From Plasmodium brasilianum (Eukaryota > Apicomplexa > Aconoidasida > Haemosporida > Plasmodiidae): DNA of 56,722 nucleotides. The position numbers and the translations under genes were made by a program. The stretch covers positions 1-56,722 of the forward strand of contig NW_027122923.1 of assembly GCF_023973825.1 (NCBI RefSeq), read 5' to 3'. The notes beneath the pieces are model-generated. The model made no database searches. It saw only the letters and a list, made by a program, of their open reading frames with translations, and was not told the origin of the DNA. Shown here in pieces: positions 25,600-38,453 of the stretch. The first letter of the stretch is position 1, and each line of letters starts with the position of its first letter.

Positions 25600-28150
25600 T
25601 AATCTTTTGCTTATTAAGTTTTTAATTTTCCCTGTATCTATTATTCTTCTAATTGTATATATATTTATTTTTTATATAACGTTGAATTATATTCTAATAT
25701 ATACAAACATATATGGTTAAAAAATATAAATTACATATATATATATCCATAAAAGGTTCTTAACAACTTAAATTGACTCTTTCATTTCATTTTTATATTT
25801 CTCCTTTTTACCCCGCTTTTTTCTTTTTTTTTTTTGCATTTAGTTTTCGAAAAATTAAAATAAAATAATAACATATTATTAAATATTAATGGAATTATTT
25901 CTTGTGTATATTTTTCTAAATTAAGGTAAAGCATAAATTGCATTTTGCAGTTGTGAAGAGACACTGAAATGCAAGTATTACCCTGACCTGTTGTAATAAT
26001 TGGAATGATAAATGTAACTATAATTGAAAATTTTACTTTATTTTCCGTGTTTGGTATGCTATTTTTCACCATAGGCTTAGATATTAATGGAGTATACATG
26101 CAAAAATTTTAATAATTGTAAAAAGTGAGAACTGCATACATTATCAATATGTATGGGTATGAATTATCTATATGATAATCCTAAGCATTTATATTTATTT
26201 TTTTAGGATACGAGAATCTCTATCAAGACAACTTATTCACGTAGAAAGAATGTTACTCCGATGGTGTAGAAAATGGAGAGTAAGCAAATTCCTATCTTAT
26301 GAAACGACGCGTAACTCGTAGAAAATGAAAATAAGAAATATATAAAAATGTAAAATAAAATGAAATGTTATATATAATGATACAAAATATATGTATAATT
26401 GTAAATTTTTGAAAATATTTTTTTCCCGCTTTTTTTTCTATATTAAGAAAACAATTACAAAGATGCTTTTGTAAAAACGAAGATATACCTGCATTTGCAA
26501 GTTTTATGCAAAAGTGACAGAAAAAAATGGAAGTGTAATTGTTTGCAGATTTTTTTTTATTTATTATTGCTTCCCTTAATTGGTATATAAAACATAAAAT
26601 CCACGAAATAAGGAAGTAATTGTATATTCTCGAGACTTCGACGTATTAGAGCTGAAAAAAATTGTTTTAAAAGAATTTATAATAATCAATCATACTACTG
26701 TATCGTGTACATATACGTGTGCGTATAAATATGAGCATATGTACAGGTATGTATGTACTTATGTGTAGGTGCAAGTGTATGTGCACATATGTATACTTAC
26801 ATAGTGTACTATATCCATTTACATATTTTAATATATGTACTTTCTTATATTTCAAAATACCTATCGTTACTTTTAGACTTGTAAAAGCATGTTAAATTAT
26901 TTGACTATATTATTAAAAGAGGCGATGCAAGCTTGTTGTCCAATATAAACAGAAGGCACATAAAAATAATAACAAATAAAACATATATGATATATCTTTG
27001 ACAGATTAATTTATCCATTTCATCTAATATAATCATTACAAAAATTCCTTATTACGGTTGAGCTTAATACATGTATATGTAAATTTCTTTTTATGTTGTT
27101 TTACTCATTTTATGGGACCGGAAAAAGAAATTCATGGGAAAAATACTTTTATAAAGACACTAATGCCAATTCAATCCGTTTAAAGCACGATAAATAAAAT
27201 TAGGTATTTATCATAGGAATACAATTATATGTCAAGAACTGAAACAATTTAAGTATACAATTGAGTTCATATTTATGAAGTGAATAGGATAGTATTACCC
27301 ACGATTATATATTTCTCTATGTATAGGACAAGCGCGAATATATATATCATTTTTTATACTATTTTTCCTGGTATATTTTTTATTATTTATGCTCAAATGT
27401 CATAAAGGGTAAAACATGTATACATATATATATATGTGTACAAACTTTTGCCTATTGGAAATTTATTTACATGCCATTACTGATATTACTAATTTATGTT
27501 CATCCGTTATAGATATGAACAATTTAGAATAACGTCAAGTGCATAAGAGATTATGAAAAGGATGATAAAATTCAGATAAATGACAATGGAAAGTAAGAGC
27601 AATGCATGAAGTTCGTTGAAGCATGTACTTATATTACGGATGTTAATAAGGAAAAAGGAAAAATAGATATAAATTATAAGTCACCTGAACAGTAAACATT
27701 TAAAATTAATTATTTAGAAAGGAAATTCATTTAACTGTAGTCCAATTTACATCACGTCAAAATTGTTAACGTACTTTTGATTAGCTCTATTAACGATATT
27801 TATATGGGAATTAATGAATGCATTCATCGTAAGCATAGAGGAAGCAAAAAAAAAAAAAAAAGAATACAAAAAATACAAAAGTATAAGAAGTAAAGATAAA
27901 AGTGAATACACGAAATTAAATAGCTCTACATGGTACAACAGAAAAAATTTCGCATAAGTAAATAAGCGTAAGTATACATGAACTGTAATTATATGTTTAT
28001 GCATATGTTCACAATTTACACCATCGTTAAGATAGTATCAAAAGAAATATACACATGTAATAATAAATAATATGCACAAGGAAATTGCATGTGCAAGTTT
28101 ACTTTTAATGAATGAATTTATTTGGAAAATCGAAAAAGAAAAAAATTATA
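25600..28150. repeat. Non-coding paralogous block A2 (partner of 12.25-14.9 kb)
   Basis: This is the second copy of block A, colinear with A1 over about 2.5 kb with many small differences. It lies 3' of a fam-l-like gene, as A1 does. It has more G and C and fewer long AT runs than its neighbours. The minus-strand frame 25782-26099 encodes a hydrophobic stretch (KFSIIVTFIIPIITT) followed by a Lys-rich end, and a partly similar peptide exists in A1. Stops and lengths differ, so coding is unproven. An oligo-A tract (27847-27861) and many ACATATGTA-type words near 26705-26810 are present. Confidence 0.6.
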
Positions 28151-29199
28151 ATTAGAATTTTTTTTTTTTTTAAATTCACTTAGATATACATATGTTATCT
28201 TATCTGTAGTAAGAAAGTGTTAAATATGTTTTGAAGAAAATAAATTAATTAGAAAAAATAAATATCTGTAAAGTTCTAGAGTAGAATGAAATACATATAT
28301 ATAAAACTCGTAATGATCCTAGTTTTAGGGAATATATTAACATATATAAGTTTGTGTGGACATATTTCAATAGACTTCATGGTTACAATAGTTTTGTAAA
28401 AAGATTTAGTAGTTGTATAATAAGGATGACTGTAAAAATATTACTTAATGAAACAATAGAAAAATAATAATTTCGCTGAACCTATGTATAGAGCAAATTA
28501 ATTAATTTTTAATAAAATATTAAAATAAAAAAAGGCATATACCCTATTATTATATCATTAAGAACATGCTAAATTAGAACACACCTAATCTATGAAAACA
28601 AAAGTTATATATATGGGAAATGATTATTACAAATGATATTATATCTACAATATTCTAAAAAAATATTAATACATTAATGTAAATATAAATGAATTAATAG
28701 ATATAACTATATGAATTAAATGTATATATTTAATAACGCTAATCACCTGTGTTATATGACTTCACTTATAACGTGACTAAATATTTCAAGAAAAATAAAA
28801 ATTGTTTATAGTTAATACTGTCATTTTACTGAATATGTATGATTAACTGATTTAAATTTACATTGATTTTTTTTATGAGTACAATATGGATAAAATAATA
28901 TAGGAAAAATATAATGCTATAAAAATTACTAATTCCATTAATTACACGGAATATTAGAAAATAGAAAATATATAGACGTTTATATGTTTGTATAATATTT
29001 ATTATTATATGTTATATATATTTTTATTATTTATTAAAAAGCACTATAGTATTATTTTATATGATCACAAAATTGTAAATTTTGACGATGTAATGGACCC
29101 CCATATGAAAATATTGTTTAAAGGAATTGAAATTAAGTTTTTTTTAATTATATATATACTCTGTGATTATGAAAACACTAAATAAAAAAATAATTTTTT
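28151..29199. other. Intergenic region, no gene seen
   Basis: AT-rich DNA between block A2 and the duplicated unit U1. The open frame 28988-29185 is rich in Tyr, Ile and Leu codons that AT-rich DNA gives by chance. It has no splice or export motif. Confidence 0.45.
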
Positions 29200-30514
29200 T
29201 ATTTTTGTGAAACACTGTAATATGATAAAAATTATATGGCATACTATAAATTTCAAGATTTTACATATTTCTTTTCAATTACATAAAAGCTATAGTTTAA
29301 TATATAATTTGTGGTAATATATATTTATAAATTAATAAAAAATACATTCACTATTAATTCTTACATAATGCCATTAAAAAGGAAAATAATGAATTATGAA
29401 TTTTCCTTTATTGTATTATATGTTATTTTTTATATATTTTTTTAGTATTTTTTATCTATATAATTTTATATTCTAAATTATTTTAAAGTATTTTTTTATG
29501 GTAATTTTTTTTATTTAAATTATCACATTTACTAAATATATTTTTCTGTATGCAATTGCTTTTTTATCCTTTCTTTCAAAATTATCATTTCTATAAATAT
29601 TATAAATTTATTTTTTTTTTCAACAAAAATGAAAAAAGAAAATATAAATTTAGTATTTGTTAAATTTAATATATTTTATTTTAGCTATTATAAAAAAATA
29701 TATTTTTTTTAATTAAATATAAATTTTAGTATTCCGTATAAACAATATGATACGAGTATATAAAAAAGTTAGATTAGACAGTACATTTTAAAAAATTAAT
29801 ATTTTGCATGCAAACTAAATCCTATAATGTCATTTCAAAATTTTTCTTGTATAAATATTTTATATGTCCTAGGTATGTCGCACATGTTAAATTTTAATTT
29901 ATGCTGTAAGAAAAAACTTGTCTTATTTCTTTATTTTTTTTTTCCTTGAATATTATACATTATAAAATATTCTTGTATTTTACAATTATATAATAATTTA
30001 TAAAGTGCATAACTTGTACAAATAACAGATATTATTAGTAGGAACCTTAGACAAAAAGTAATAACTATAATCTTAATATATGCTAATGTACCACTTCTTT
30101 TAGCATATATTTTATTTATCCTAATTGTAAAATAAATTACTAACGTACGCTTAAAACTATTTTATTTTATTTTTTTTTTGAAAAGTATTGATAACAAAAA
30201 TTTAGAATTGTTCTTTTAAACTATTATGATATATATATATTTTTTTAGAATCTACTGATAAAATTAGTTCTACTAGAAATTATTATATTTAATGTTGCTT
30301 TTTTATAACGAGCTTTATTGGAAATATTTAAAATAATATTTATAATATGATCTTTTCTTTTTTATCCTTTATGTATGAATTTTATTGGTGAATTTACTAC
30401 AATTTTAACTAAATAAAATATCAAAGCATTTAACTATACCCTTTTATCAATACCTTGCATATATACATCAAAATTTGTACCTACATATGTACGTTTTAAA
30501 ATTAATTATTACCA

Positions 30515-31360
30515 TAGTGAAGGGAAAAAACTTATATTTTATTTAAAACATATACATTTATTCATTTTATTTGGATACATTCTTATTTTAATAATGCTAT
30601 ATGAATATAACATAGAAGAAGGCTTTCTATATATTTTTATCTTCTTCATGTTGTATATACAAATATATACTTATAAGAAATTTTCCCTTATGTGGGAGTA
30701 AATTTTTGGCATTATAAATAATAAAAATATTATTTTTTCCTTGTTGTGTACCTCTGATAAATGTTTAGATAATTAGAACGGTACAGATGAAACGTTAGTC
30801 TCAACAAATTATATATTATTATTAGAAAATAAGGGGGAACTTATAATATGGGAATAATAATATATTATTTGGAAATTGATATTATGATTAAGACAATGAG
30901 TATGATAATGCTGAATCATATTATCACGGAAAAGGTTGGTTAAAATTATTGTTAATTTTGGATTTGCATACAATAAATTAGACAAAATATTGATGTATGC
31001 TATATGTAATTCATTGGAAGAGATACATATATATTTTTTGAAAAAATATTATATATAGGATTTAATCCTATACATATACTTATGAACGTAGAAATCATAT
31101 CGAGAAGAAAGTTTTAAAACATTTAGCATGTATGAATTATCTTTAGCAATTACTCAATAAGGGCTCTTTGTACAGTTTTTATTACTTTTTTTATTTCTTA
31201 TTCCATTATGTAATTCTCTATATATACTAGATTAAGAACTACAAAGGAGATTACTTACTTCAGTGGAGAAATATACAACTGTATTATTGTAAGTTACATT
31301 ATTATATATTTTACTGATTATATATGTATTGGTAAAATTTTTAGAATAAACGTTATATGC
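30515..31360 (+). pseudogene. Exported-protein relic P1, related to the gene at 1265
   Basis: A leader exon remnant ending near 30594 reads YTFIHFIWIHSYFNNA, matching the family leader. Its donor now reads ATATGA instead of GTATGA. Exon 2 remnants from about 30785 include FGFAYNKLDKILMYAI, then in a shifted frame NHIEKKVLKHLACMNYL, the counterpart of the FERKLFKHLDYIDF block of the gene at 1265. A hydrophobic stretch follows (SFYYFFYFLFHYVILYIY), then IIYVLVKFL near 31330, matching IYILVKIRK at the end of that gene. Multiple stops and frameshifts rule out a full product. It sits about 2.8 kb upstream of a fam-l-like gene, the same arrangement as relic P2. Confidence 0.65.
31054..31072. repeat. 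Inverted repeat conserved between relics P1 and P2
   Basis: TATAGGATT and AATCCTATA form perfect 9-bp arms around a single T. In relic P2 the corresponding site (52614-52640) has arms ATATATAGGA and TCCTATATAT around a 7-base loop. The arms are kept while the centre has changed. Confidence 0.5.
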
Positions 31361-33296
31361 AAGAGGATATGAAATTAAGGGCTACTTATAATTAGTGTAA
31401 TGTTATCAAAAATATTTTTTTTAATGATCTATGAAAATTTTTCTTTATTATTAATAATATAGTGCTTAAAAAATATTAACTGCATATTCACAACTTGTTT
31501 TTATGTAACACAGATTGTATACAATTATATTTTAATACAGAAAGTAAAAAATTCTGCATTAAATATTTATAATAGTTCCCATCATCTATATTTGTTCAAG
31601 AATTATAATTTATTTTGGAGGGTAATTTGGTTCCATGCCACAAAAAATAGATGTAATATATTTTTTGGATACATAAAAATGTGATATGATATTTCTCAGT
31701 AGTTACAGTAAAAGTATGTTTTTTACATACAATTTTTGGAAGTACTAAATGCTTTGTTAGTATTTTTATTATAATAAATACACGATCGTTAATTTAATAT
31801 CGAATTTTACAATTTATATAACTTCACTGATCTAGTAAAGTAATTTATATTTTCAAAATTTTTAACTTTTTTTTTTATGGTTGTAAATAAACATTTTGAT
31901 AAATCTTTTTACAAATTAGTTATATACTACTTTTAATTTTAGTATATTATATAGTTCTTCGTTCAATAAAGTTAAAACCATGGGTTCTTTTGTGGTTATA
32001 TGTATTTCTTATTTAAAGGTAAACATAAGAGATCATCTTTATGAAAAATTTATTATGATAATTATATGTTTAATAACTTATTTTATTTATGAATATTTTA
32101 ATAAATCTCAATATTTTTTTCATAGTTAAAATATGAATATATGAAAAACTAATAATACAACTCTCCTTTAAAAAATGAGTTATTAATAGAAGATTATTAA
32201 CTTTTAAATACATGAATCTTTATATTTACTTGAGTTACTTAAAGGATAGTTCCTAATTCACTTTTTATCTTAGATAAATTTTAGAACTAAAACTTTATAT
32301 AAATATTAATGTAAATATATGTAAAAATATAAGAATATAAAATTATATTCAATACCACTGCTAACGGAATTAAACAGTTATATTATTATATCAAGATAGT
32401 ATTAAGTTTATTGAACAACTATTCTATACATTATTTGTTTATGTATAATTATTTTAGTTTATTTCTTCTAAATATATATTAAATTAAAAAGAAAATGAAA
32501 TAAGTTGATAAATTTACAAACTTTTCATTCATAGATAATAATACATATTACAGCTGATTAAATATTATAACCCTCGAAAGCTATTTTACAAAAATAAAAG
32601 ATGAGTCTTTATTTACCTTTTAAAATATATACCTTTTTAGTTAATTAAATGGTTTGTTATAAATTTGATTTTTTATATATGTTCTAGCAGAAAAAAGAAA
32701 GAATAGATTTATAGTATACCTAATTGCAATAATGCAATATAAAACAAAAATCTAAGAAAAATATTTTTTTCATCTATTACTTCTACTATTATATTGTTAT
32801 AATAATTAATAGTTTCTTAAGAATAATAAGTTTTTCAAGAGTATAATAATTATAAAATTGGAACCATTAATAGGAAAACATTGTTAAAATCAGTAATATT
32901 TTTTTTAATGTATAAATGAACTCATTATCTATATTCTCTACATTCTATATTCCAGATATAATCAATATTTCGAATATTAAGTAATCTTGTATATTTTATA
33001 TTATTTCAAAATGAATTAATAAAAAAATTTTTTAATTATTTTATTATATGAAATAAATAATTTGTATGCTTTAAGTATTTGTTATTGATTTCAATTTATA
33101 TAATTTTAATTAAAGTTTTTTTTGTCTCTGTAGTAAAAAAAAATTATAGTTATATACTTCTTATTAGGTTTCTACAAAAAAAAAAAAAAATATATAAATA
33201 AAAAAACTATAATAGTGTCCATTATAATTAAAAGAATATTATATTATTTTTAATAGTACCCCTTTTTAGAATATTACCATTTGAATGATCTACGTT
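31361..33296. other. Spacer and 5' flank of fam-l-like gene
   Basis: No gene seen. It aligns with 52.93-54.94 kb of unit U2. The upstream box lies at 32930-32950. Homology to the 5' flanks of other family genes begins about 800 bp before the start codon. Confidence 0.5.
32930..32950 (+). promoter_or_regulatory. Conserved upstream box of fam-l-like gene at 33297
   Basis: TATATTCTCTACATTCTATA, identical to the copy at 7658, stands 367 bp before the start codon. It is the closest spacing of the eight, caused by a shorter interval between box and gene. Function is inferred. Confidence 0.5.
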
Positions 33297-34309
33297 ATGG
33301 AAAAAAAAATTAAGTTACTGTTATTCTTTAAAATTTATAGTTTTATCTTTTTAAGTTGGATATGTTATTTATATAATTATAGGGTATGATAATATCATTT
33401 AATGTTAAACGTATGACTTATATTCTTCGTGCTTTATTTTTGTTAGTACTTTTTTTTAGTGCGAGATGATTCGTTTAAATGATCCATTTTTTTTTTTTTT
33501 TGCTTTTTCAGGTTATGCATAACAAAATTTTGCCTAAATGCCATACAAATCATCAAAAATTATATGCACGAAATTATCGATTATTGGCAAAATATAAAAA
33601 GAATAAGGCTTCAAGTATTGTATGTTTAAAAGAAGGGATACCAAATGGAGTAAACGATGAAAAAGATATATATAATAATGATAAATGGGCAACAGAAAAA
33701 AGGAAATTATCAAATGGAAATTTATCACAAGGTGCAAGAGTCCACAAAAAAGATGTAATAAATAAGTCTTGTATATTTGAAACAAAAAAATATTCCTATA
33801 TAGAAAGAAAAATATTCAAGGAACTTGATTATGAGAATTTTATTAAAAACAATAAGACAATCAGTAATAAAGTTTACAAAAAAATAATACGAAAAAAATT
33901 GGGATCACTACTGAGTTCACCTATCCTCTTTTTGTTTTTTTTGCTATCAATAGGACTTATATTAGATGTATCCGCAAATTGTGGGTTTATATATGGGATT
34001 ACTAAGTTATTGAATTTATTTGTAAGTGGATGGTTCCGTACCTTAAATAATATGCTGAATTCTTCTTATATAAAATGGATATTCCAGCCTTTGAAAAAAG
34101 TACCAGAACTTCTAAAGAAGAGTGAGAAAGTTAGGGGAACATTTATTGATGCTGGGAAGGCAGAAGGATATAATTATGCGCCGGTTTTTTTTGGTTATCT
34201 AATCTATGTTATACCTTTTATTATATTAGGTATCACACTTATATTAGGAGTTTTTTATTACCATAAAAAAGTTAAGAAATATGAAGTAATTAAATTGAGG
34301 AAAAGATAA
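33297..34309 (+). CDS. fam-l-like (Fam-L/Fam-M family) exported two-TM protein, intact
   Basis: Exon 1 33297-33383 (MEKKIKLLLFFKIYSF...), intron 33384-33511 with donor GTATGA, exon 2 33512-34309, 294 residues. An earlier TTTTAG at 33459 would lead to an immediate in-frame stop, so the later TTTTTCAG is taken. The first codons of exon 2 (VMHNKILPKC) differ from the usual start. PEXEL-like RLLAK is at 51-55, preceded by ARNY. The block IFETKKYSYIERKIFKELDY is at about 117-136. Membrane segments are at about 164-181 and 255-278, with a long lysine-rich loop between them. The tail is YYHKKVKKYEVIKLRKR. A fam-m-like gene follows 3.2 kb downstream in the same direction, forming a doublet. The frame is clean from start to stop. 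Confidence 0.87.
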
Positions 34310-37300
34310 AATATATAATGTGAAACATATTTCTTTATGTAACGAGGTCTTTAATTTAATATAACAAATGCAATATATTTAAATATTTATTTATTAGTCA
34401 TACATATAATTCCTTAAATATTATAGTTACACTTATATATACATGTCCTTTTTAGTATATAATAGTTAAAAAATATGTTCTACAGTTCTTGGTGAATTTT
34501 AATGTTATAATATTTCTAAATATATATTTTAGTATATTGTTTAATATTAATTATATATTTATGGTTTAATATATATATTTAAAAATATATAGGCATTTCA
34601 AGAAAAATATATATTTATGCATTATAATTAATATATAATATGACAATTCATATAATTTTAATGAAGTCTTGAATTAATTTATATTTGCAATATATGAAAT
34701 AGCACATTCTATTTGTTTTTTTATTTCATCTTAGAATTATTATTTGTTAACACAATTAAACAACAAATTATTCTTTTAAATTGAACAAATTCGTCTTATT
34801 TTTTATTCATCGAAATGAAGTTAGTATATTTTATTGCATTTATATAAGTATATTTTCATTAAAACAAACTCTAGAAGTTATTATTTTATATATGGATGCT
34901 TATAAAACACAACTTAAGGATATTCTAATACAAAGAGTAATATCGTCTGACAAAGAACAAATAATTTATGCTAATATGCATTAATATTTATATGAGCATA
35001 TTCTTTAAAGTAATATATAATACATTTAAACTTTATAAAATTCATATGTATATAAGAATATTATAACTTAAAAATAATACATAAGTTAAATGAATCTTTT
35101 TGAAAATATAAAATTTTGTGATTATAAAGCATAAATATTTATGAGAAAATTAGCAGGACGTTATAATTTTTTCTAATAACTTATAAATACAAATATTAAA
35201 TTATGTTACGTTTGAACGAAAAGTGTATAATATGAATTAATTAAAAAAATACATACATATATAGATCCATATATTACTCAATATCATAGATATATAAAAG
35301 AAACATGTATTAAATTATGACAATTTATTATCGTAAAGTTCTTATTAAAATATATTCCATCATAAGCATATATTCATATTTTATATCTAAGGCTATAAAA
35401 AAAAGACCTACAATTTTTATAAATACAATATTAGAGGATTATAAATTATAAAAGAAATTATTAAATAAATTTGTACTTTAGAAGGAAAAATATTTTTTTA
35501 TTTTCTCAAAAAAAAAATATTGAAGAAACAAAAGTGATTTACATTATATAAGTATAACGTTGAACAAATCATCTATTAAGCTTTAAATACTTCCAAAATA
35601 AATAACATATTTAAAGGAATACAATAATTAACATAACATCGAATATATAATTGTATTCAAAAAATATTGTAATATTATTATATATATATATATATATATA
35701 AACATAAAACGCGATAGAGTTATTTAATGAGATAATTAGCTATGTGGGAAAAAATGTAAAACTCTTGCGTTTGATATTCTAAGTTTAAAATAGACGACTA
35801 ATTTAGATAAATATATGTATAATTAATAAAAAAAAGGGCAAAAAGAATATTTAGAAACAATGAACATTTCTAAGAAATATGAATACTTTGTATAGGTAAA
35901 TATTTACTGTAAGTTTATTATATATAAGATGAATTTTTCATATGTTGGATATGTATTATTATGAACTGTTAAAATTTGTTAACATATATACTAAAAGAAA
36001 AAATATTAACTGAGTAAAATATTTTAGCAATTATATTATGAAAGTATAAAAAAACTAAATAAGTGCCTTTATAAATATCGCAATATTACTATAATTTAAA
36101 AGCAAATAAATATAATACTGTTAATTTTGGAAAAAAAAAAATTTTCTATGATTTTTTATTTACTTTCATTGATGAGTAATATTTTAGATGAAAAATAAAA
36201 AGGTTTTATATATTAGAAATTTAAAATAAAATTTAAAGCACTTCATACATTTATAATTATAAAGTAATATGTTACAATATATGAGGAAAATAAATAGCTG
36301 AATGAAAAACATCTTTAGTTTAAAAGCATTTTTTTAAGAAAAATCATTTTATTTATGTTAACAGTTTAAATCACTTCTTTAAATTATCTTTCTGAAATAA
36401 AATATTTCTAAAAGAATAGATAAAAGATAATATATTTATTTTAAAAATATTAACAGAAATATTACTAACTAATAAATCGTAGTAAATTATTCAGGTATAT
36501 TTTTATATTTGTTATATGAATATTATATTCTATAGGTTATTATATTAAATATATTTCATTTTTATATATATTCTTGAATAATCAAATTATGTACATTATT
36601 TCTATGCGAATTTTACGTTTAATTTATTTTGTTTTATTTTGATATCTTTTTAATATTTATATAATTAATTAAAAAATCTTAACAATTCAAGTAGGTCAAT
36701 GTGAAGATTTTTAAAATAGAAATTATTATATATATTAAAATGAATTAAAAATTAAATCTCTCACAAATTATAGACCTAAAAAAAGGATAATCTTTATTTA
36801 CCTTTAGAACATATATTTGTACATAGATTAGTAAATATATATTAATTCTAATTTACAAATAAACAATACACTATAGAATATTACATATATTTATGTAGTT
36901 ACTAATGCAATACTATATATAATATAACAAAAAAAATTGCAATTTATATGGTTTTCTATATTTATTAATATATTGTTATAATAAATAAAATATTATTATA
37001 AATTAACAGTTTATCAAAATATAATTTTAACAAAATTAGAATTATTTATAGCAATGCATTATTAATATTGACTATTATTCTAATTATATATAGAACAATG
37101 TATAATCTATATTCTCTAGTTTCTATATTTTGCGTGATGTCAATACTTCGATATAGTAAGAAAACATATGTATTTTTTTTTGTATTATTTTTAACAGAAA
37201 TAATAAAGAGAATATTTAATTTATATACTATAACAAATAATTAAATTATAAATTTTTAATATTTAGGAATGAATACACAATATATTATGTAATGAAAAAT

Positions 37301-37544
37301 ATTTTTATTTTTCTTTAATAACATTAAGATAAAATATATATAAAGCATTTATAATTTTATTTTAACTTGTAAATATTGTACAGTTCATCATAGTTATATA
37401 TGTATTATTATAATTTAAAAAAAAAATAAAAATTAATAAAACAAAATTACATAAATAATATATTAGCTTTTATTATCCTAAGAATATTTTATTATTCTTG
37501 TTATTTTCCTTATAATATATAATATAATAATAAAGTTTTATATC
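34310..37544. other. Region between the fam-l-like and fam-m-like genes of a doublet
   Basis: The 3' flank is homologous to that of the gene at 54943, followed by AT-rich DNA with a TA microsatellite (35679-35700). The 5' flank of the next gene has its box at 37108-37130. The open frame 34781-34984 shows no family feature. Confidence 0.5.
37108..37130 (+). promoter_or_regulatory. Conserved upstream box of fam-m-like gene at 37545
   Basis: CTATATTCTCTAGTTTCTAT differs from the consensus at two central bases and stands about 436 bp before the start codon. Fam-l-like and fam-m-like genes share this element, which suggests common control of the pair. That is inference. Confidence 0.45.
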
Positions 37545-38453
37545 ATGGAACAAAATATTAAGGCAATCTTATTTATTAAAATTACTCTGTTTATACTATT
37601 AAACTGGTTATGTCATTTTAACAATGTTGTGGTATGAAAATATTAATTAAGGATATTTGTACTTTTTGTATATTTGTTACTTTATTTAAATTAACACTGT
37701 TATTCTCCATTATTTTATTTATTCTACTAATTAAAAAATATTTTTGTTCTTTTTTTATTTTTTTTTTAGTGTACATTCACTACATCTATAAATTACAATT
37801 GTAACGTTGGTACAAAATTAGCTTCAACAGCTCGTAGATTACTAGCAAAATATAAACAGAATAAGAATACCTATATAACAGGGTTAAATGAGAATATATC
37901 ACACAATGATGGAGTATATGAAAAAAAAAACATGTATAATAAAAAAAAAAGGAACGTGGAAGAAAAGAAGCAATATAATAGATCTTTATTAAATAAGGGG
38001 CAATACTATACAGAAATTGTCGATTATAATAATGGAATGTTTGATGGAAAACATTTCCATTTTGAAAAAAAATTGATTAAAAAAATAGATTATGATAATT
38101 TTCTAGAAAGAAAAAGGAGAATTTGTGATATACTTTTAAAAAAAATAAAATTTAAAAATTACAGAAATATAGTTGCTATATTTTTCATTTTTTCCTTGTT
38201 TGCAGTAGCAATAGACATAATACCAAGATTAAGGCCTTTACATAAAGCTTTTAAATCCCTTAAGCAGGGTGATATATTGAAATATTTGTGTGAGTTTGTA
38301 GAGAAGTTGGAAGATTCTGTAAATAAATATATTATTTATTTTACATTATATTGTGTACTTATGCTTATATTGATTATTGCACTTGTATTGGGAATTTGCA
38401 AGATCTTAAGAAATAATGAAAAATATAATAAAATTAAGTTGATGATCCAGTAA
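37545..38453 (+). CDS. fam-m-like (Fam-L/Fam-M family) exported two-TM protein, intact
   Basis: Exon 1 37545-37631 (MEQNIKAILFIKITLF...), intron 37632-37769 (GTATGA ... TTTTTTTAG, the longest of the set at 138 nt), exon 2 37770-38453, 256 residues. PEXEL-like RLLAK is at 52-56. The family signature GMFDGKHFHFEK is at 118-129, identical to that of the gene at 17339, then KKIDYDNFLERKRRI. Membrane segments are at about 162-180 and 216-240. The C-terminus KILRNNEKYNKIKLMIQ is shared with the other fam-m-like gene, so the post-TM tail is more constant than the loop. The shared downstream motif lies 50 bp after the stop. It follows the fam-l-like gene at 33297 on the same strand. Confidence 0.87.

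Larger units (their letters stand above)
29200..34900 (+). repeat. Segmental duplication unit U1 (partner of 50.6-56.5 kb)
   Basis: A diverged copy of the unit at the right end of the window, with the same order: AT-rich leader, exported-protein relic, spacer, fam-l-like gene. Colinear anchors: AAGATTTTACATATTTCTTT (29253) with AAGATTTTACATATTTTTTT (50642); AATTTAGAATTGTTCT at about 30199 and 51773; GGTAAACATAA followed by ATGATAATTATATGTTT at about 32018 and 53592; the two fam-l-like genes at 33297 and 54943. The offset drifts only from about 21.4 to 21.65 kb. Outer limits are approximate. Confidence 0.7.

Noticed and set aside
26705..26810. Possible telomere-like or satellite repeat in ACATATGTA-rich DNA
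   Set aside because: The words are irregular, have no fixed period, and do not match the Plasmodium telomere repeat GGGTT(T/C)A.
33451..33511. Earlier acceptor TTTTAG at 33459 for the fam-l-like gene
   Set aside because: It would bring an immediate in-frame stop; the acceptor before 33512 keeps phase 0 and the family spacing to RLLAK.
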